NCBI RefSeq assembly: GCF_016863615.1
Contig: NZ_BOPF01000007.1
Span: 62,001-126,000, forward strand
DNA: 64,000 bases
DNA from: Virgisporangium aliadipatigenens
Lineage (GTDB): Bacteria > Actinomycetota > Actinomycetes > Mycobacteriales > Micromonosporaceae
Reading direction: 5' to 3'
The translations under genes and the position numbers were made by a program. Under the pieces are notes generated by a model that made no database searches, was not told the DNA's origin, and saw nothing but the letters and a program-made list of their open reading frames with translations. Below are positions 6,723-15,414 of this stretch, piece after piece; position 1 is the stretch's first letter; each line of letters begins with the position of its first letter.

Positions 6723-8801
6723 ATGACCGAGCGAGGAAGCACGGCACACCGGAAACGGTGGGCGCGGCTGGCGACGGCCGCGCTCCTCACCACCACCCTC
6801 GTCCAGACCGGGGCGGCACCGGCGCACGCGGCGCCACCGGCCGTCGCGGCGCAGGAGACCGCGCTCGTGCGGGTCCAACTGCCCGACGAGGCCATGTACG
6901 ACGCGCTCGTCGCCGCCGGCGCCGACATCGCCACCCGGCCCCGCGCGGACGGCACGCGCGTGGTCGTCGACCTCGTGCTCACCGGTGCCGACCTCGCCGC
7001 CCTGACCGCCCGCGGCGCGCGGACCCTCCAGGTGATCCAGCGCGAGGGCGACGGCACCGCCCGGCACCGCGGGAGCACCCGTCGCGCCGGGGTGAACGCC
7101 GCCGACACGCTCGTCTTCCTCCAGGCGTACTGGTGGACGCAGGGCGGACGGACGTTCCTGCAGACCCAGGTCGCCACCACCGCGACCGACGACCCCGACG
7201 TGGAGATCACCGTCACCTGGCGAACGGCCGACGGGCGCACCGGCAGCTTCGACCTGTTCCGCTTCTCCGACGCCGGCGAGTACCAGTACCACTTCCAGGT
7301 GCCGCAGGCGCTGCCGGCGCAGCCCGTCGAGGTCACCGCGACGTCGAGCCTCGGCGGCACCGCCCGCCCGGCGGTGCCCGCCCGGTGGCCGAACGCGTCG
7401 CCGCCGCCCACGCCGACCGGCTACCAGAAGGACTTCGTCGACGCCTACCTGACGCCGATCGACATCCAGGCCCGGGTGCGGCGTCTCGGCCGGCAGTACC
7501 CGGATCTCGTGGACGTCATCGACCTGCCGAACAAGACCCAGGGCTACCGGCGCACCGCCGCCGCGTACCTCGGCGACCCGGCGTCGGCGGCCGTCGTCGT
7601 GGAGTCGGTCAAGTTCGGCGACCAGAACCAGAACGGCGTCCAGGCGCGCACCGTCGACCCCGGCGAGCCGAACAGCCCGCTGCGGGCGAGCCTGCGCGAC
7701 CGGGTCCTGACGGTGTCGCTGGGCACCGACGCGACCGGCCGCACGGTCAGCACCACGGACCAGGTGGCCGCGCTGATCACGGCGCGCTTCCCGGACCGGT
7801 TCACGGCGTTCGTGGAGGACGGGTCGGCCGGGCTGCCGATGCCGGTGACCGGACCGGTGACGCTCTCCGACGGGCTGCGCGGGGACGTCCCGCAGCGGCC
7901 GTGGACCGTGCAGGCGCTGCGGATCGGGGCGCACCGCGACGGTTCGCGCACGGGTGTCCTCGCCTACTCGCAGGAGCACGCCCGCGAGTGGGTCACGCCG
8001 ATGGTGACGCTGGAGTTCGCCGAACGCCTCCTCGCCAACGCGCGCACCGATCCCGCGACGCGCGAACTGCTCGAGGCGGTGGACGTCTTCGTCATCCCGA
8101 CGGTCAACCCGGACGGGGCGAACTACTCGTTCAACGACTACAACTTCCAGCGCAAGAACATGGTGAACCACTGCGCCGGCAGCCGCCGCGACCCGCGTTA
8201 CCGCAACCAGTGGGGCGTGGACGTCAACCGCAACTACGCCGTCGGTTCGCTCTTCGACGGCTATGTAGGCGCCAGCACCACCTGTACGAGCGAGGTCTAC
8301 GCCGGCCCCGGCGAGCTGTCGGAGGCGGAGAGCGGCAACGTCGTCGCGCTGGCCGCCGCGCACCCGAACATCAAGTTCGCGCTGAACGTCCACAGCTACG
8401 GCGGGTACTTCATGTGGCCGCCGGGCGCGTACAAGTCGCCGGGGCGCGTCACGCTGCCGCGCCCGTCGATCGAGGAATCGGCGTACTTCCTCAACAGCGC
8501 GCGCCGGATCGTCGGCGCCATCACCTCCGAGCGCGGCACCGTCACGTGGCCGTCCCAGACGGGTCCGGTCGCGGACGTGCTGTACTCGGCCGCCGGCAAC
8601 TCGGCCGACCAGCTCTACTACCAGTTCGGCATTCTCGGTTGGGACTTCGAGGTGGGCAACGACATCTGGAACCCGGCCACCGGGCAGTGGGAGGGGGTCG
8701 GGTTCCAGCCGCCGTTCGCCGAGGGGCACCAGGAGGCGATGGAGTACGCCTCCGGCCTGGTCGAGCTGGTCCGCGTGGCGAGGGACTACCGCGCGGGCTG
8801 A
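6723..8801 (+). CDS. Secreted M14-family zinc carboxypeptidase
   Basis: A 692-residue exported protein with a signal peptide ending near APAHA (about residue 33). After an N-terminal beta-rich region of about 230 residues, the M14 domain starts at GYQKDFVDAYLTPIDI. The active site is complete: zinc ligands H419 and E422 in EHAREW and H557 in NVHSYGG; N502-R503 in DVNRNY for substrate carboxylate binding; and the catalytic Glu E643 in WDFEVG. It is longer than pancreatic-type enzymes, with an insert between VKFGDQNQNG and the HAREW motif. It should trim C-terminal residues from extracellular peptides. The GGGGGGA before the ATG at 6723 is the ribosome site. The 3' end overlaps the convergent hydrolase gene by 16 bp. 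Confidence 0.9.
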   Translation: MTERGSTAHRKRWARLATAALLTTTLVQTGAAPAHAAPPAVAAQETALVRVQLPDEAMYDALVAAGADIATRPRADGTRVVVDLVLTGADLAALTARGARTLQVIQREGDGTARHRGSTRRAGVNAADTLVFLQAYWWTQGGRTFLQTQVATTATDDPDVEITVTWRTADGRTGSFDLFRFSDAGEYQYHFQVPQALPAQPVEVTATSSLGGTARPAVPARWPNASPPPTPTGYQKDFVDAYLTPIDIQARVRRLGRQYPDLVDVIDLPNKTQGYRRTAAAYLGDPASAAVVVESVKFGDQNQNGVQARTVDPGEPNSPLRASLRDRVLTVSLGTDATGRTVSTTDQVAALITARFPDRFTAFVEDGSAGLPMPVTGPVTLSDGLRGDVPQRPWTVQALRIGAHRDGSRTGVLAYSQEHAREWVTPMVTLEFAERLLANARTDPATRELLEAVDVFVIPTVNPDGANYSFNDYNFQRKNMVNHCAGSRRDPRYRNQWGVDVNRNYAVGSLFDGYVGASTTCTSEVYAGPGELSEAESGNVVALAAAHPNIKFALNVHSYGGYFMWPPGAYKSPGRVTLPRPSIEESAYFLNSARRIVGAITSERGTVTWPSQTGPVADVLYSAAGNSADQLYYQFGILGWDFEVGNDIWNPATGQWEGVGFQPPFAEGHQEAMEYASGLVELVRVARDYRAG

Positions 8802-11179
8802 TCCCGCACCGTCGCGGTGACCGGGCCGAGCCACCGGTCGCCCGCGTTCACGCTCAGCCGGAGCCGCTCGGCCGGCTCGGCGACGTCGTCGCGCACGGTC
8901 GGGACGGTCAGGTCGACGCTGACCGTTCCGGCCGGCACGACGAGCCGGTAACCCAGCAGGCGGGCGAGCGGGCGTTCCGGCAGGGGCGCGTTGCCGGTGC
9001 CGGCGAGCCAGCCCGGGTCGACGTCCACTGTGGACAGTTCCGGGCCGTCGTTCGTCGGCACGCCGCTGACGAACAGGTCCAGGTCGTCGTCGAGCGGTTC
9101 GGACAGCGTGATCCGCCAGCTGAGGGCCGCCCCCTCGGTCACGTCGTCGGCGACGGCGGCGATGCCGATCGCGGGCGGCGGGTCGTCGTTGCGGACGGTG
9201 ACGGTCGCGCGGTAGGCGCCGATCACCGCGTCGCGGGCGGCCCACGCCTGCACCGTGTACTCCCGGTCGGGGCCGTAGCGCCGGTCGCCCGTGACGGTCA
9301 GCGGCAGTTCCAGCTCGTTCGTGCCCGGTGCGACCGGTACCAGCGCGCTGTGCTCGGGTCCGTTGCGGCCGCGCACGCTCAGCCACACCTGTCCGGTGCC
9401 GGTCCCGCTGACCGTCGCGGGCACCCGCAGCGCCCTGGTGCCGTCGTCTCCTTCGTCCACTGTGGACGATCCGAGGTCGACGCGGACTTCGTCCGTCGTG
9501 GGGGCGTCCGCCGTGCCCGGGCTCCAGCCCCACGCGTCGAGCAGCCACGCGCTTCCGCTTCCCTTCGTGGGAACGACACTGAGCACGGCCACCTCCCGTA
9601 CCGTGCGCAGCGGCAGCCGCACCTCCTGCGCCCACGCGGAGTACGTGTTCGCCGTGCCGGGCAGCCCGTCCAGACGCACCTGACCGAGCACCTCGCGCCG
9701 CCCCGACGGCGCGGTGACGGCCACCTCGAGGTGCGTGCCGGTGCTGTTCGGCGGCACCACCACGCGCAGCGCCACCTCCCGCGCGCCGGCCAGCGACACC
9801 GGCCGCGCCGGGCGGAACGTCGCCGCCGCGCCGGCGTCGCCCCACCGCATCGCGGCGCCGTGGCGGCCCGGGGTGGCGCGCATGCCGAAGACCGCGTTCG
9901 CGTGCGGCGAACCCTCCGGCAGCGCGCATCCCACGGCCGGATCGGGATGGGACAGCAGGCAGACGCGCGCTCCCGTGGTCGTGACGCTCGGATCCGGTGT
10001 CACCAGCGGGACGCGGTTGCCGCCGAGGGCGTGCGCCCGCACCACGGCCCGCCCGGCGCTCGGCGCCCGTGCCCCTGATCCGTCGAGCAGCGGCAGCACG
10101 CTGTCGTCGCCGAGGCCGAACAGGCGCGCCGCGGCCGCGAGGTACGTGGCGCCGGCCGCCCGCTGTTCGGCCGCGGTGAGCCGCTCCGGCGCGGTGCCCG
10201 GTGTGCACAGCCGGTCCGGGGTGGCGCTGGTGAAGTCGTCCCACGCGGTGTTCTGCGTCAGCCCCGGCGTCCACTCGGTGTTGAACCAGTTGTGGTTCGC
10301 CCCGGCCAGGTGCACGGCGCTGTGCAGCGCGACGCCCCGGCCGACGCCCCGGGTCCCGTCGACGTACACCTGCCCTTCCAGGCGCGCGGCGTCACCGTCG
10401 CAGCCCGGCAGGAGCGACATCGACGGCACCTCCTCGACCGGGTTGTGCCCGAACGAGGTGGGCCCGATCAGCGCGATGCCCCGGATCCGCCAGCGCACCG
10501 GGAGCACCTGCGCGTCGGGTTCCGGCGAGGGGTGCAGGGTGTCCATGGCGGCCCGGCTGACCCCGTCGCCGCCGCGCGAGTGTCCGACGAGGACGACCCG
10601 GGACAGGTCGGCCGGCGGGACGGCCCGCAGCACCTGCGGCACGTCGCCCTCACCCGCGGCCCACCCGGCGAGCCGGGCGAGATGCTGGCGCACCAGCGAC
10701 GAACGGGCCCGCGCGCCACCGTCGGCCGGCTCCCAGTCCTGGGCGTCGACGGCGTTCGCGGTGATCGACACCGTCAGGAACCCCTGCGCGGCGAGCAACT
10801 CCTGCACCGGCAGGAAGCCGCGGCTGCTCAGCGTCGGCCGGTACCCGTCAAGGCACGGCCAGGCGAAACTCCCGTCGGTCGGCCCGGGCCCGCGTGAGCA
10901 ACTCGGGTAGTGCCCGTGCAGAAGAAGAACGACCGGCAGCGGTCCCGGCGCGTCGACCGGCGCCACGACCACCGCCCCGAAGTCCACCGGGTCGAACAGG
11001 TCCGGCACGGCCACGGGCGGCAGTTCGTAGGCGCCGGTGGTGGTCCGGTAGGGGCCGGGCCGTCCGGGGTCGTTCACCGGCGGCGGTTGCTCCCGCGCCT
11101 CGGCGGCCGAGCCACCGGGGCCGACGACGAGAAAACCGAGCAGCAGGGCGGCCGCCACGAGCGGGAACCGGATTCGCAC
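8786..11179 (-). CDS. Secreted alpha/beta hydrolase with C-terminal Calx-beta-like domains
   Basis: About 797 residues starting at the GTG at 11179, which gives a clean signal peptide (RFPLVAAALLLGFLVVG, ending near SAAEA). An alpha/beta-hydrolase domain follows: VVLLLHGHYPSC forms the oxyanion region, VVLVGHSRGGDGV holds the nucleophile Ser, and AGANHNWFN is a plausible His. It resembles platelet-activating-factor-acetylhydrolase or lipase-like secreted enzymes. The C-terminal half is beta-rich with two Calx-beta-like stretches (VRNDDPPPAIGI, DDVTEGAALSWRITLSEPL). Two TCCACTGTGGA palindromes lie inside the gene. The natural substrate cannot be told from sequence. Confidence 0.75.
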   Translation of the reverse strand: MRIRFPLVAAALLLGFLVVGPGGSAAEAREQPPPVNDPGRPGPYRTTTGAYELPPVAVPDLFDPVDFGAVVVAPVDAPGPLPVVLLLHGHYPSCSRGPGPTDGSFAWPCLDGYRPTLSSRGFLPVQELLAAQGFLTVSITANAVDAQDWEPADGGARARSSLVRQHLARLAGWAAGEGDVPQVLRAVPPADLSRVVLVGHSRGGDGVSRAAMDTLHPSPEPDAQVLPVRWRIRGIALIGPTSFGHNPVEEVPSMSLLPGCDGDAARLEGQVYVDGTRGVGRGVALHSAVHLAGANHNWFNTEWTPGLTQNTAWDDFTSATPDRLCTPGTAPERLTAAEQRAAGATYLAAAARLFGLGDDSVLPLLDGSGARAPSAGRAVVRAHALGGNRVPLVTPDPSVTTTGARVCLLSHPDPAVGCALPEGSPHANAVFGMRATPGRHGAAMRWGDAGAAATFRPARPVSLAGAREVALRVVVPPNSTGTHLEVAVTAPSGRREVLGQVRLDGLPGTANTYSAWAQEVRLPLRTVREVAVLSVVPTKGSGSAWLLDAWGWSPGTADAPTTDEVRVDLGSSTVDEGDDGTRALRVPATVSGTGTGQVWLSVRGRNGPEHSALVPVAPGTNELELPLTVTGDRRYGPDREYTVQAWAARDAVIGAYRATVTVRNDDPPPAIGIAAVADDVTEGAALSWRITLSEPLDDDLDLFVSGVPTNDGPELSTVDVDPGWLAGTGNAPLPERPLARLLGYRLVVPAGTVSVDLTVPTVRDDVAEPAERLRLSVNAGDRWLGPVTATVRDQPAR
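9023..9035. repeat. GTCCACTGTGGAC palindrome, copy 2
   Basis: A 13-bp perfect-arm copy of the dispersed palindrome, inside the hydrolase coding region. Confidence 0.6.
9455..9467. repeat. GTCCACTGTGGAC palindrome, copy 3
   Basis: A second 13-bp copy inside the hydrolase gene, 432 bp from the previous one and in the same reading frame (432 is divisible by three). Confidence 0.6.
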
Positions 11180-11264
11180 ACCTCTATGACGGGCGAACGG
11201 TCGATCTTGGTCACGCCCGGGCGAAATGCCCGTCGGCGCGCGTTCCACCCGGGGAGCCCGCAGA

Positions 11265-11777
11265 ATGTGGCGCATGTATCTCATCCGCGAACGGATCTTC
11301 GACCTCGGCAACGACTTCGACATCACCGACGAGTCGGGCGAACGCGTCTACCACGTCGACGGCAAGGTGCTGACGTTGCGCGACCGGCTCGTCATCGAGG
11401 ACACCGCCGGGCGGGAGGTGGCCGCCGTGCACCGCCAACTGGTGGCGCTGCGCCGCACGTACACCATCGAGATCGGTGGCGAGAAGGCGGCTGAGGTGCG
11501 CAAGAAGCTGTTCACGCCGTTCCGCGAGAAATTTACGATCGACGTCCCCGGCCCGGAGGATCTCGAGATGAAGGGTGACCTGCTGGATCACGAGTATTCG
11601 ATCGAACGCGACGGCGTCGAGCTGGCGTCGGTGTCGAAGAAGTGGTTCCGGGTCCGGGACACCTACGCGGTCAAGATCGCCGAGGGGGTCGACCACCTGC
11701 TGATCCTCGCCTCCGTGCTGGCGCTGGATCTCGCGCAGTCGCGCGCGGAGAAGGAGCGCGCGGAACGCGGCGACTGA
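11265..11777 (+). CDS. LURP-one-related family protein
   Basis: A 170-residue cytosolic protein with the LURP-one/YxjI pattern from its first residues: YLIRERIFDLGNDFDITDESGERVYHVDGK, then ALRRTYTIEIGGE, then DLLDHEYSIERDG and SKKWFRVRDTYAVKI. These proteins adopt a Tubby/scramblase-like beta-barrel; the bacterial role is unknown. The ATG at 11265 has GGGGAG eight bases upstream, while the ATG at 11274 (MYLIRER) matches the usual family N-terminus. I prefer 11265 on ribosome-site spacing, with modest certainty. Confidence 0.85.
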   Translation: MWRMYLIRERIFDLGNDFDITDESGERVYHVDGKVLTLRDRLVIEDTAGREVAAVHRQLVALRRTYTIEIGGEKAAEVRKKLFTPFREKFTIDVPGPEDLEMKGDLLDHEYSIERDGVELASVSKKWFRVRDTYAVKIAEGVDHLLILASVLALDLAQSRAEKERAERGD

Positions 11778-11809
11778 CCGGCCCGCCGGAGCGTGGCACT
11801 TCGGCGGCC

Positions 11810-11843
11810 TTGCCCAAATCATCTTAGTCATTAAGATAACCGA
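11810..11843 (+). promoter_or_regulatory. Promoter with MarR-type operator, leaderless start
   Basis: TTGCCC (11810-11815), a 16-bp spacer and TAAGAT (11832-11837) form a promoter whose -10 ends six bases before the ATG at 11844. The perfect inverted repeat ATCTTA-N5-TAAGAT (11821-11837) covers the spacer and the -10 box. It is well placed as the operator of the MarR regulator encoded by the second gene of the operon. Confidence 0.7.
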
Positions 11844-13091
11844 ATGGTCACAACGACCGAATTCTCGGTGGCGATCGCCGGTGCGGGACTGTCGGGCCTC
11901 TGCCTCGCCCAGTACCTGACGCGCGCCGGCATCGACGTACACGTCTACGAACGGGATCCGGGCCCCTTCGTCCGGCGCCAGGGCTACCGGATCATCCTCG
12001 ACCGGTTCGGGTTGGAGGCGCTGCGCGAGAGCCTGCCCCGCCCGCTGTTCCGGCTGGTGCTGGCCACCAGCGACGAGCCCGGCGGGCACCTGCGCTTCAC
12101 CGACAGCCGGCTGCGGGACGCGTTCACCATCACCTTCAAGGACGAGGCGCACGCGACCCGCCAGGTCGACCGGCTGACCCTGCGCTCGATCCTGCAGTCC
12201 GGGCTGGACGGGCGCATCCACTACGGCCACTCCGCCATCGGGGTGGAGGAAAGCGGTCGGGGACGGCTGCGGCTGCACTTCTCCGACGGCGGGGCCGCCG
12301 AGGCGTCCGTCGTGGTGGGCGCGGACGGCGTCCGTTCGGCGCTGCGCGCGCAGCTCATGCCGGACGCGGAGCCGGCCAACACCCCGATGGCGGGCGTCTA
12401 CGGCCGTTCGCCCCTGCGCCGCAACGGCGAGAGCGTCATCCCGGAGCCGCTGCGCACCAGCGGGGTCCTGTCCATCGCCGACCGGCCGGGCCGCGCCTTC
12501 TTCTTCACCTCCATGCGCTTCGGCGAGAACCCGCCGGACGCGTTCGCGCGCCTGGCGCCGGGCAGCTACGCGCCCACCGGCGACGACTACGTCATGTGGG
12601 GACTGCTGCTGCGGCAGGTGGAGGTGCCCTTCAGCTTCCGCGGGGACCTGCTGGCGCTGCGCGAGTTGGCGGCCCGCAAGAGCGCGGGCTTCCACCCGCT
12701 CATCCAGCGGCTGGTCGACACGGCCGAACTGGACGCCACGGTGCTCAACCCGTTCGCCACCGGCCGGCGCCCGCGCCGCTGGGCGGTGCCCCGGGCGACG
12801 ATGATGGGCGACGCCGTGCACGCCATGCCGCCGTTCGGCGCGCACGGCGGCAACACCGCGCTGCGCGACGCCGCCCTGCTCGGCAGCCGGCTGGTCGAGG
12901 CCCTGGCGAGCGGCACGCCCGTGGAGGACGCGATCACCCGCTACCAGAACGAGATGGTGCCCTACGCGTTCCGCGCCGTCGACACCGCCGCCGGCCTGAT
13001 GCGCCGCCTCACCGGGAACGCGGCCGCACCGCACTGGGTGCTGACCCGCGTGCTACCTCGGTTGCACCGGGTCACCGTGCCGGAGGCATGA
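11844..13091 (+). CDS. FAD-dependent aromatic-type monooxygenase
   Basis: A 415-residue class A flavoprotein monooxygenase. The Rossmann motif GAGLSG is at residues 13-18, followed by an acidic residue at the end of strand two (VHVYERD). The ribityl-binding VVVGADGVRS motif lies near residue 155 and the FAD pyrophosphate motif MMGDAVHAMPPFGAHGGN near residue 320. It should hydroxylate an aromatic or polyketide-like substrate using NAD(P)H and O2. It is co-transcribed with the MarR regulator (ATGA overlap), an arrangement typical of xenobiotic or antibiotic detoxification. The precise substrate is unknown. Confidence 0.88.
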   Translation: MVTTTEFSVAIAGAGLSGLCLAQYLTRAGIDVHVYERDPGPFVRRQGYRIILDRFGLEALRESLPRPLFRLVLATSDEPGGHLRFTDSRLRDAFTITFKDEAHATRQVDRLTLRSILQSGLDGRIHYGHSAIGVEESGRGRLRLHFSDGGAAEASVVVGADGVRSALRAQLMPDAEPANTPMAGVYGRSPLRRNGESVIPEPLRTSGVLSIADRPGRAFFFTSMRFGENPPDAFARLAPGSYAPTGDDYVMWGLLLRQVEVPFSFRGDLLALRELAARKSAGFHPLIQRLVDTAELDATVLNPFATGRRPRRWAVPRATMMGDAVHAMPPFGAHGGNTALRDAALLGSRLVEALASGTPVEDAITRYQNEMVPYAFRAVDTAAGLMRRLTGNAAAPHWVLTRVLPRLHRVTVPEA

Positions 13092-13582
13092 TTGCGGGCA
13101 TGTCCCACGAGCCGGCCCGAGCGTCCGCGATCGCCGACCTCATGCGGGCGGGCCGGGAGAACTCACGGCTGTCCATGGTGTTCCGGTACGCCGTCGCGGA
13201 GCGGCTCGGCCTTACCGTCAGCGACCTGGAATGCCTGGATTATCTGGCAGACGTCGGATCCGCCACCGCGGGACAGGTGGCCGAGCGGACCAGGCTCACC
13301 ACCGGGGCGGTGACCAGCATGCTCCGCCGGCTCCAGCACGCCGGCTACGTGACGGCCGAACGCGACCCGGCCGACCGGCGGCGGACGATCGTCACCATGC
13401 GGCCGGAGCGGGTCGCCGAACTGGAGCGACCCTACGAGCGCTTCGCCAAAGGGGTGGGGCGGCTCATCGACGGCTACAGCGTCGAGGAGCTCAGGCTGCT
13501 GGCGCGGCACTTCGGCCACCTGCAGGCGATGTACCTCGCCGAACTGGACCGGCTGCGCGAGGGCGAGCAGCGTTCCGCCTGA
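13088..13582 (+). CDS. MarR-family transcriptional regulator
   Basis: A 164-residue regulator. The winged helix is clear: GLTVSDLECLDYLADVGSATAGQVAERTRLTTGAVTSMLRRLQHAGYVTAERDPADRRRTIV, with the DPADRRR wing typical of MarR. The ATG at 13088 overlaps the monooxygenase stop (ATGA); an alternative ATG at 13100 is 13 bases after GGAGG. It most likely represses the operon through the ATCTTA-N5-TAAGAT palindrome upstream of the monooxygenase and is released by a small phenolic-type ligand, as is known for the family. Confidence 0.92.
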   Translation: MIAGMSHEPARASAIADLMRAGRENSRLSMVFRYAVAERLGLTVSDLECLDYLADVGSATAGQVAERTRLTTGAVTSMLRRLQHAGYVTAERDPADRRRTIVTMRPERVAELERPYERFAKGVGRLIDGYSVEELRLLARHFGHLQAMYLAELDRLREGEQRSA

Positions 13583-13600
13583 GCGGTCGCCGCGCCCCGG

Positions 13601-14401
13601 CTACCCGGCGCCGTTGCCGTCCGGGCCGGGGGTGTCCTTGCCGAGGCCCCTGCGGATCGCGATCTCCACGGGCGAGTACGCGCCGTCGGCCCGTTCCAGT
13701 TCGTACGGCACGGCCGGCATCAGCGGCGGCTGAGCCATGAACCGCGGCCGCGTCCCGTGGTGCGGTTGCGCGGCGTGCACCAGGAACGGATGGCACAGGA
13801 AGACGTCACCCGGGGAACCGGTGGCGAGGGCGAGCGGCCGGTGTGCGGACACCGCCGCCAGTTCGGGCGCGAGGGTCAGCCCGCTCGCGCCGTCCGGCCC
13901 GTACTTCTCCAGCACGGTCGGCACGTCGAGGTGTGAGCCCACCCGGATCCGGGTCGGGGCGTCCCGCTCGCCGACCTCGCTGAACAGGAACAGCATCAGC
14001 AGCGCGCGGCCCCGGGAACGCACATCGGTGAAGTACCAGCTCTCGCCCTGCGGCAGGTAACTGCCCTCGATGTGCCAGCCCGCGTCGTCCGGCTCCTCCT
14101 CGTGCGGGAAGCGCAGCGGGAACGTGCCGAGCGAGTAGCGCGGCTCCCAGCGTCCCGCGCCGACGAGCAGGTCGTACGCGTGGTGCAGGAACGGCGAGTT
14201 GGGCGCGGCGGCGAACGGTCCCTGCGCCATGCCGGGCACCCAGTGCACCGGCTGCGTCCACGTCGCCGGGTCGTCCGGTTCGCAGCCGGTCTCCCGCCAC
14301 AGCAGCCGCGCGCAGTCCGCGGCGACGCGCGGCGCGACGGCGCCGGCCAGCCGCACGAAGCCGTCGCGGAGAAAGCGGGATACCAGGGTCACGTCGTCCA
14401 T
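13601..14401 (-). CDS. Phytanoyl-CoA dioxygenase-like 2-oxoglutarate oxygenase
   Basis: A 266-residue protein with the PhyH-type double-stranded beta-helix. The iron triad reads H110, E112 (GWHIEGS) and H209 (HPFLVHA), with R220 eleven residues after the distal His positioned for 2-oxoglutarate. The usual HxD is HxE here; this is known in a few functional oxygenases, so activity is possible. Neighbouring sequence (WYFTDVRSRGRALLMLFLFSEVGERDAPTRIRVGSH) matches the family core. It is convergent with marR, and a paralog with the standard HxD lies at 24839. The substrate is unknown. Confidence 0.8.
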   Translation of the reverse strand: MDDVTLVSRFLRDGFVRLAGAVAPRVAADCARLLWRETGCEPDDPATWTQPVHWVPGMAQGPFAAAPNSPFLHHAYDLLVGAGRWEPRYSLGTFPLRFPHEEEPDDAGWHIEGSYLPQGESWYFTDVRSRGRALLMLFLFSEVGERDAPTRIRVGSHLDVPTVLEKYGPDGASGLTLAPELAAVSAHRPLALATGSPGDVFLCHPFLVHAAQPHHGTRPRFMAQPPLMPAVPYELERADGAYSPVEIAIRRGLGKDTPGPDGNGAG

Positions 14402-14526
14402 GCCGCCATCGTGCGGCGGCGCGTTCCCCGATGGCCCGACACTTCCCGCCCGGCCTTTGTCGGGTCCGGCGGCGACGATTCCGGCATGATCGGACCGCAC
14501 CGGGGGCGCCGTCGGGGGGAGGCTTC

Positions 14527-15396
14527 ATGATCTCGGCACTCAACCGGCTCGTGGATCTGGTCGAGGAGAACCTGACCGGGGACTTCGACGTCAAGGGCGC
14601 GGCCCGGACGCTGGGCACGACCGAGTACCACCTCCGGCGGATGTTCTCGTCGCTGGCCGGGATGCCGCTGTCGGAGTACCTGCGCCGCCGCCGCATGACC
14701 GTCGCCGCCGCCGATGTGGTCCGCGGTGCGGAGGATCTGCTGAGCATCGCCGTCCGGTACGGATACGGCTCGACGGAGGCGTTCGGGCGGGCGTTCCGGG
14801 CGGTCCACGGCGCCGGCCCCGGAGAGGTGCGCCGCGCCGGCGGCCCTTTGCGCACCCAGCCACAGATCAGGTTCCGCCTGACCGTGGAGGGGAGCGAACG
14901 CATGAACGCCCGCATCGTCGAGCGCCCCGGCTTCCGGCTCGTGGGGCACGCCGTTCGCGTCGCGCTGGTCCACCGGGGCGTCAACCCGCACATCCGACAG
15001 CACGTCGCCGCGCTGCCGACGGAGGAGCATCCGCGTTTGAAGGCCCTCGCCGACACCGAACCGGCGGGCCTGCTCGCGGTCAGCGACGACCTCGACCCCG
15101 ACCGCGCCGAGGGCAGCGAGTTGACCTACCTGCACGGGGTCGCGGTGTCCCCGGACTCGCCGCTCCCCGGCGGCCTCGACGTCATCGAGGTCCCGGCCGG
15201 CAGATGGGTGGTCATCCGGACCGCGGGCCCGCATCCGCAGAGCCTGCAGAACGCCTGGGCCGCGACCGCGACCGAGTGGTTCCCGTCGAACCCGTGGCGG
15301 CTACGGCCGGGCCCCGAGATCGTGGCGGTACTCGAGCACGCGCTCGACCTCAGCACCGCGACCTGCGAACTCTGGCTCCCCGTCGAACCGGCATGA
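14527..15396 (+). CDS. AraC-type HTH with GyrI-like effector-binding domain
   Basis: A 289-residue regulator. Residues 1-100 form an AraC double HTH (LVDLVEENLTGDFDVKGAARTLGTTEYHLRRMF, LSIAVRYGYGSTEAFGRAFRAVHG). Residues 125-289 are a GyrI/SOUL-like small-molecule-binding domain (ARIVERPGFRLVGHAVRV, then VIEVPAGRWVVIRTAGP). The combination is that of BmrR/Rob-type ligand-sensing activators. The ATG at 14527 follows a strong GGGGGGAGG. It is divergent from the PhyH-like oxygenase with a 125-bp gap, so it may control that gene, which is inference. Confidence 0.88.
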   Translation: MISALNRLVDLVEENLTGDFDVKGAARTLGTTEYHLRRMFSSLAGMPLSEYLRRRRMTVAAADVVRGAEDLLSIAVRYGYGSTEAFGRAFRAVHGAGPGEVRRAGGPLRTQPQIRFRLTVEGSERMNARIVERPGFRLVGHAVRVALVHRGVNPHIRQHVAALPTEEHPRLKALADTEPAGLLAVSDDLDPDRAEGSELTYLHGVAVSPDSPLPGGLDVIEVPAGRWVVIRTAGPHPQSLQNAWAATATEWFPSNPWRLRPGPEIVAVLEHALDLSTATCELWLPVEPA

Positions 15397-15414
15397 CAAC
15401 CCGCTGCCGGCGGG

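Noticed and set aside
6591-10274. 1,227-codon minus-strand open frame
   Set aside because: Lies antisense to the M14 peptidase and MOSC genes and in another frame of the hydrolase; no domain pattern.
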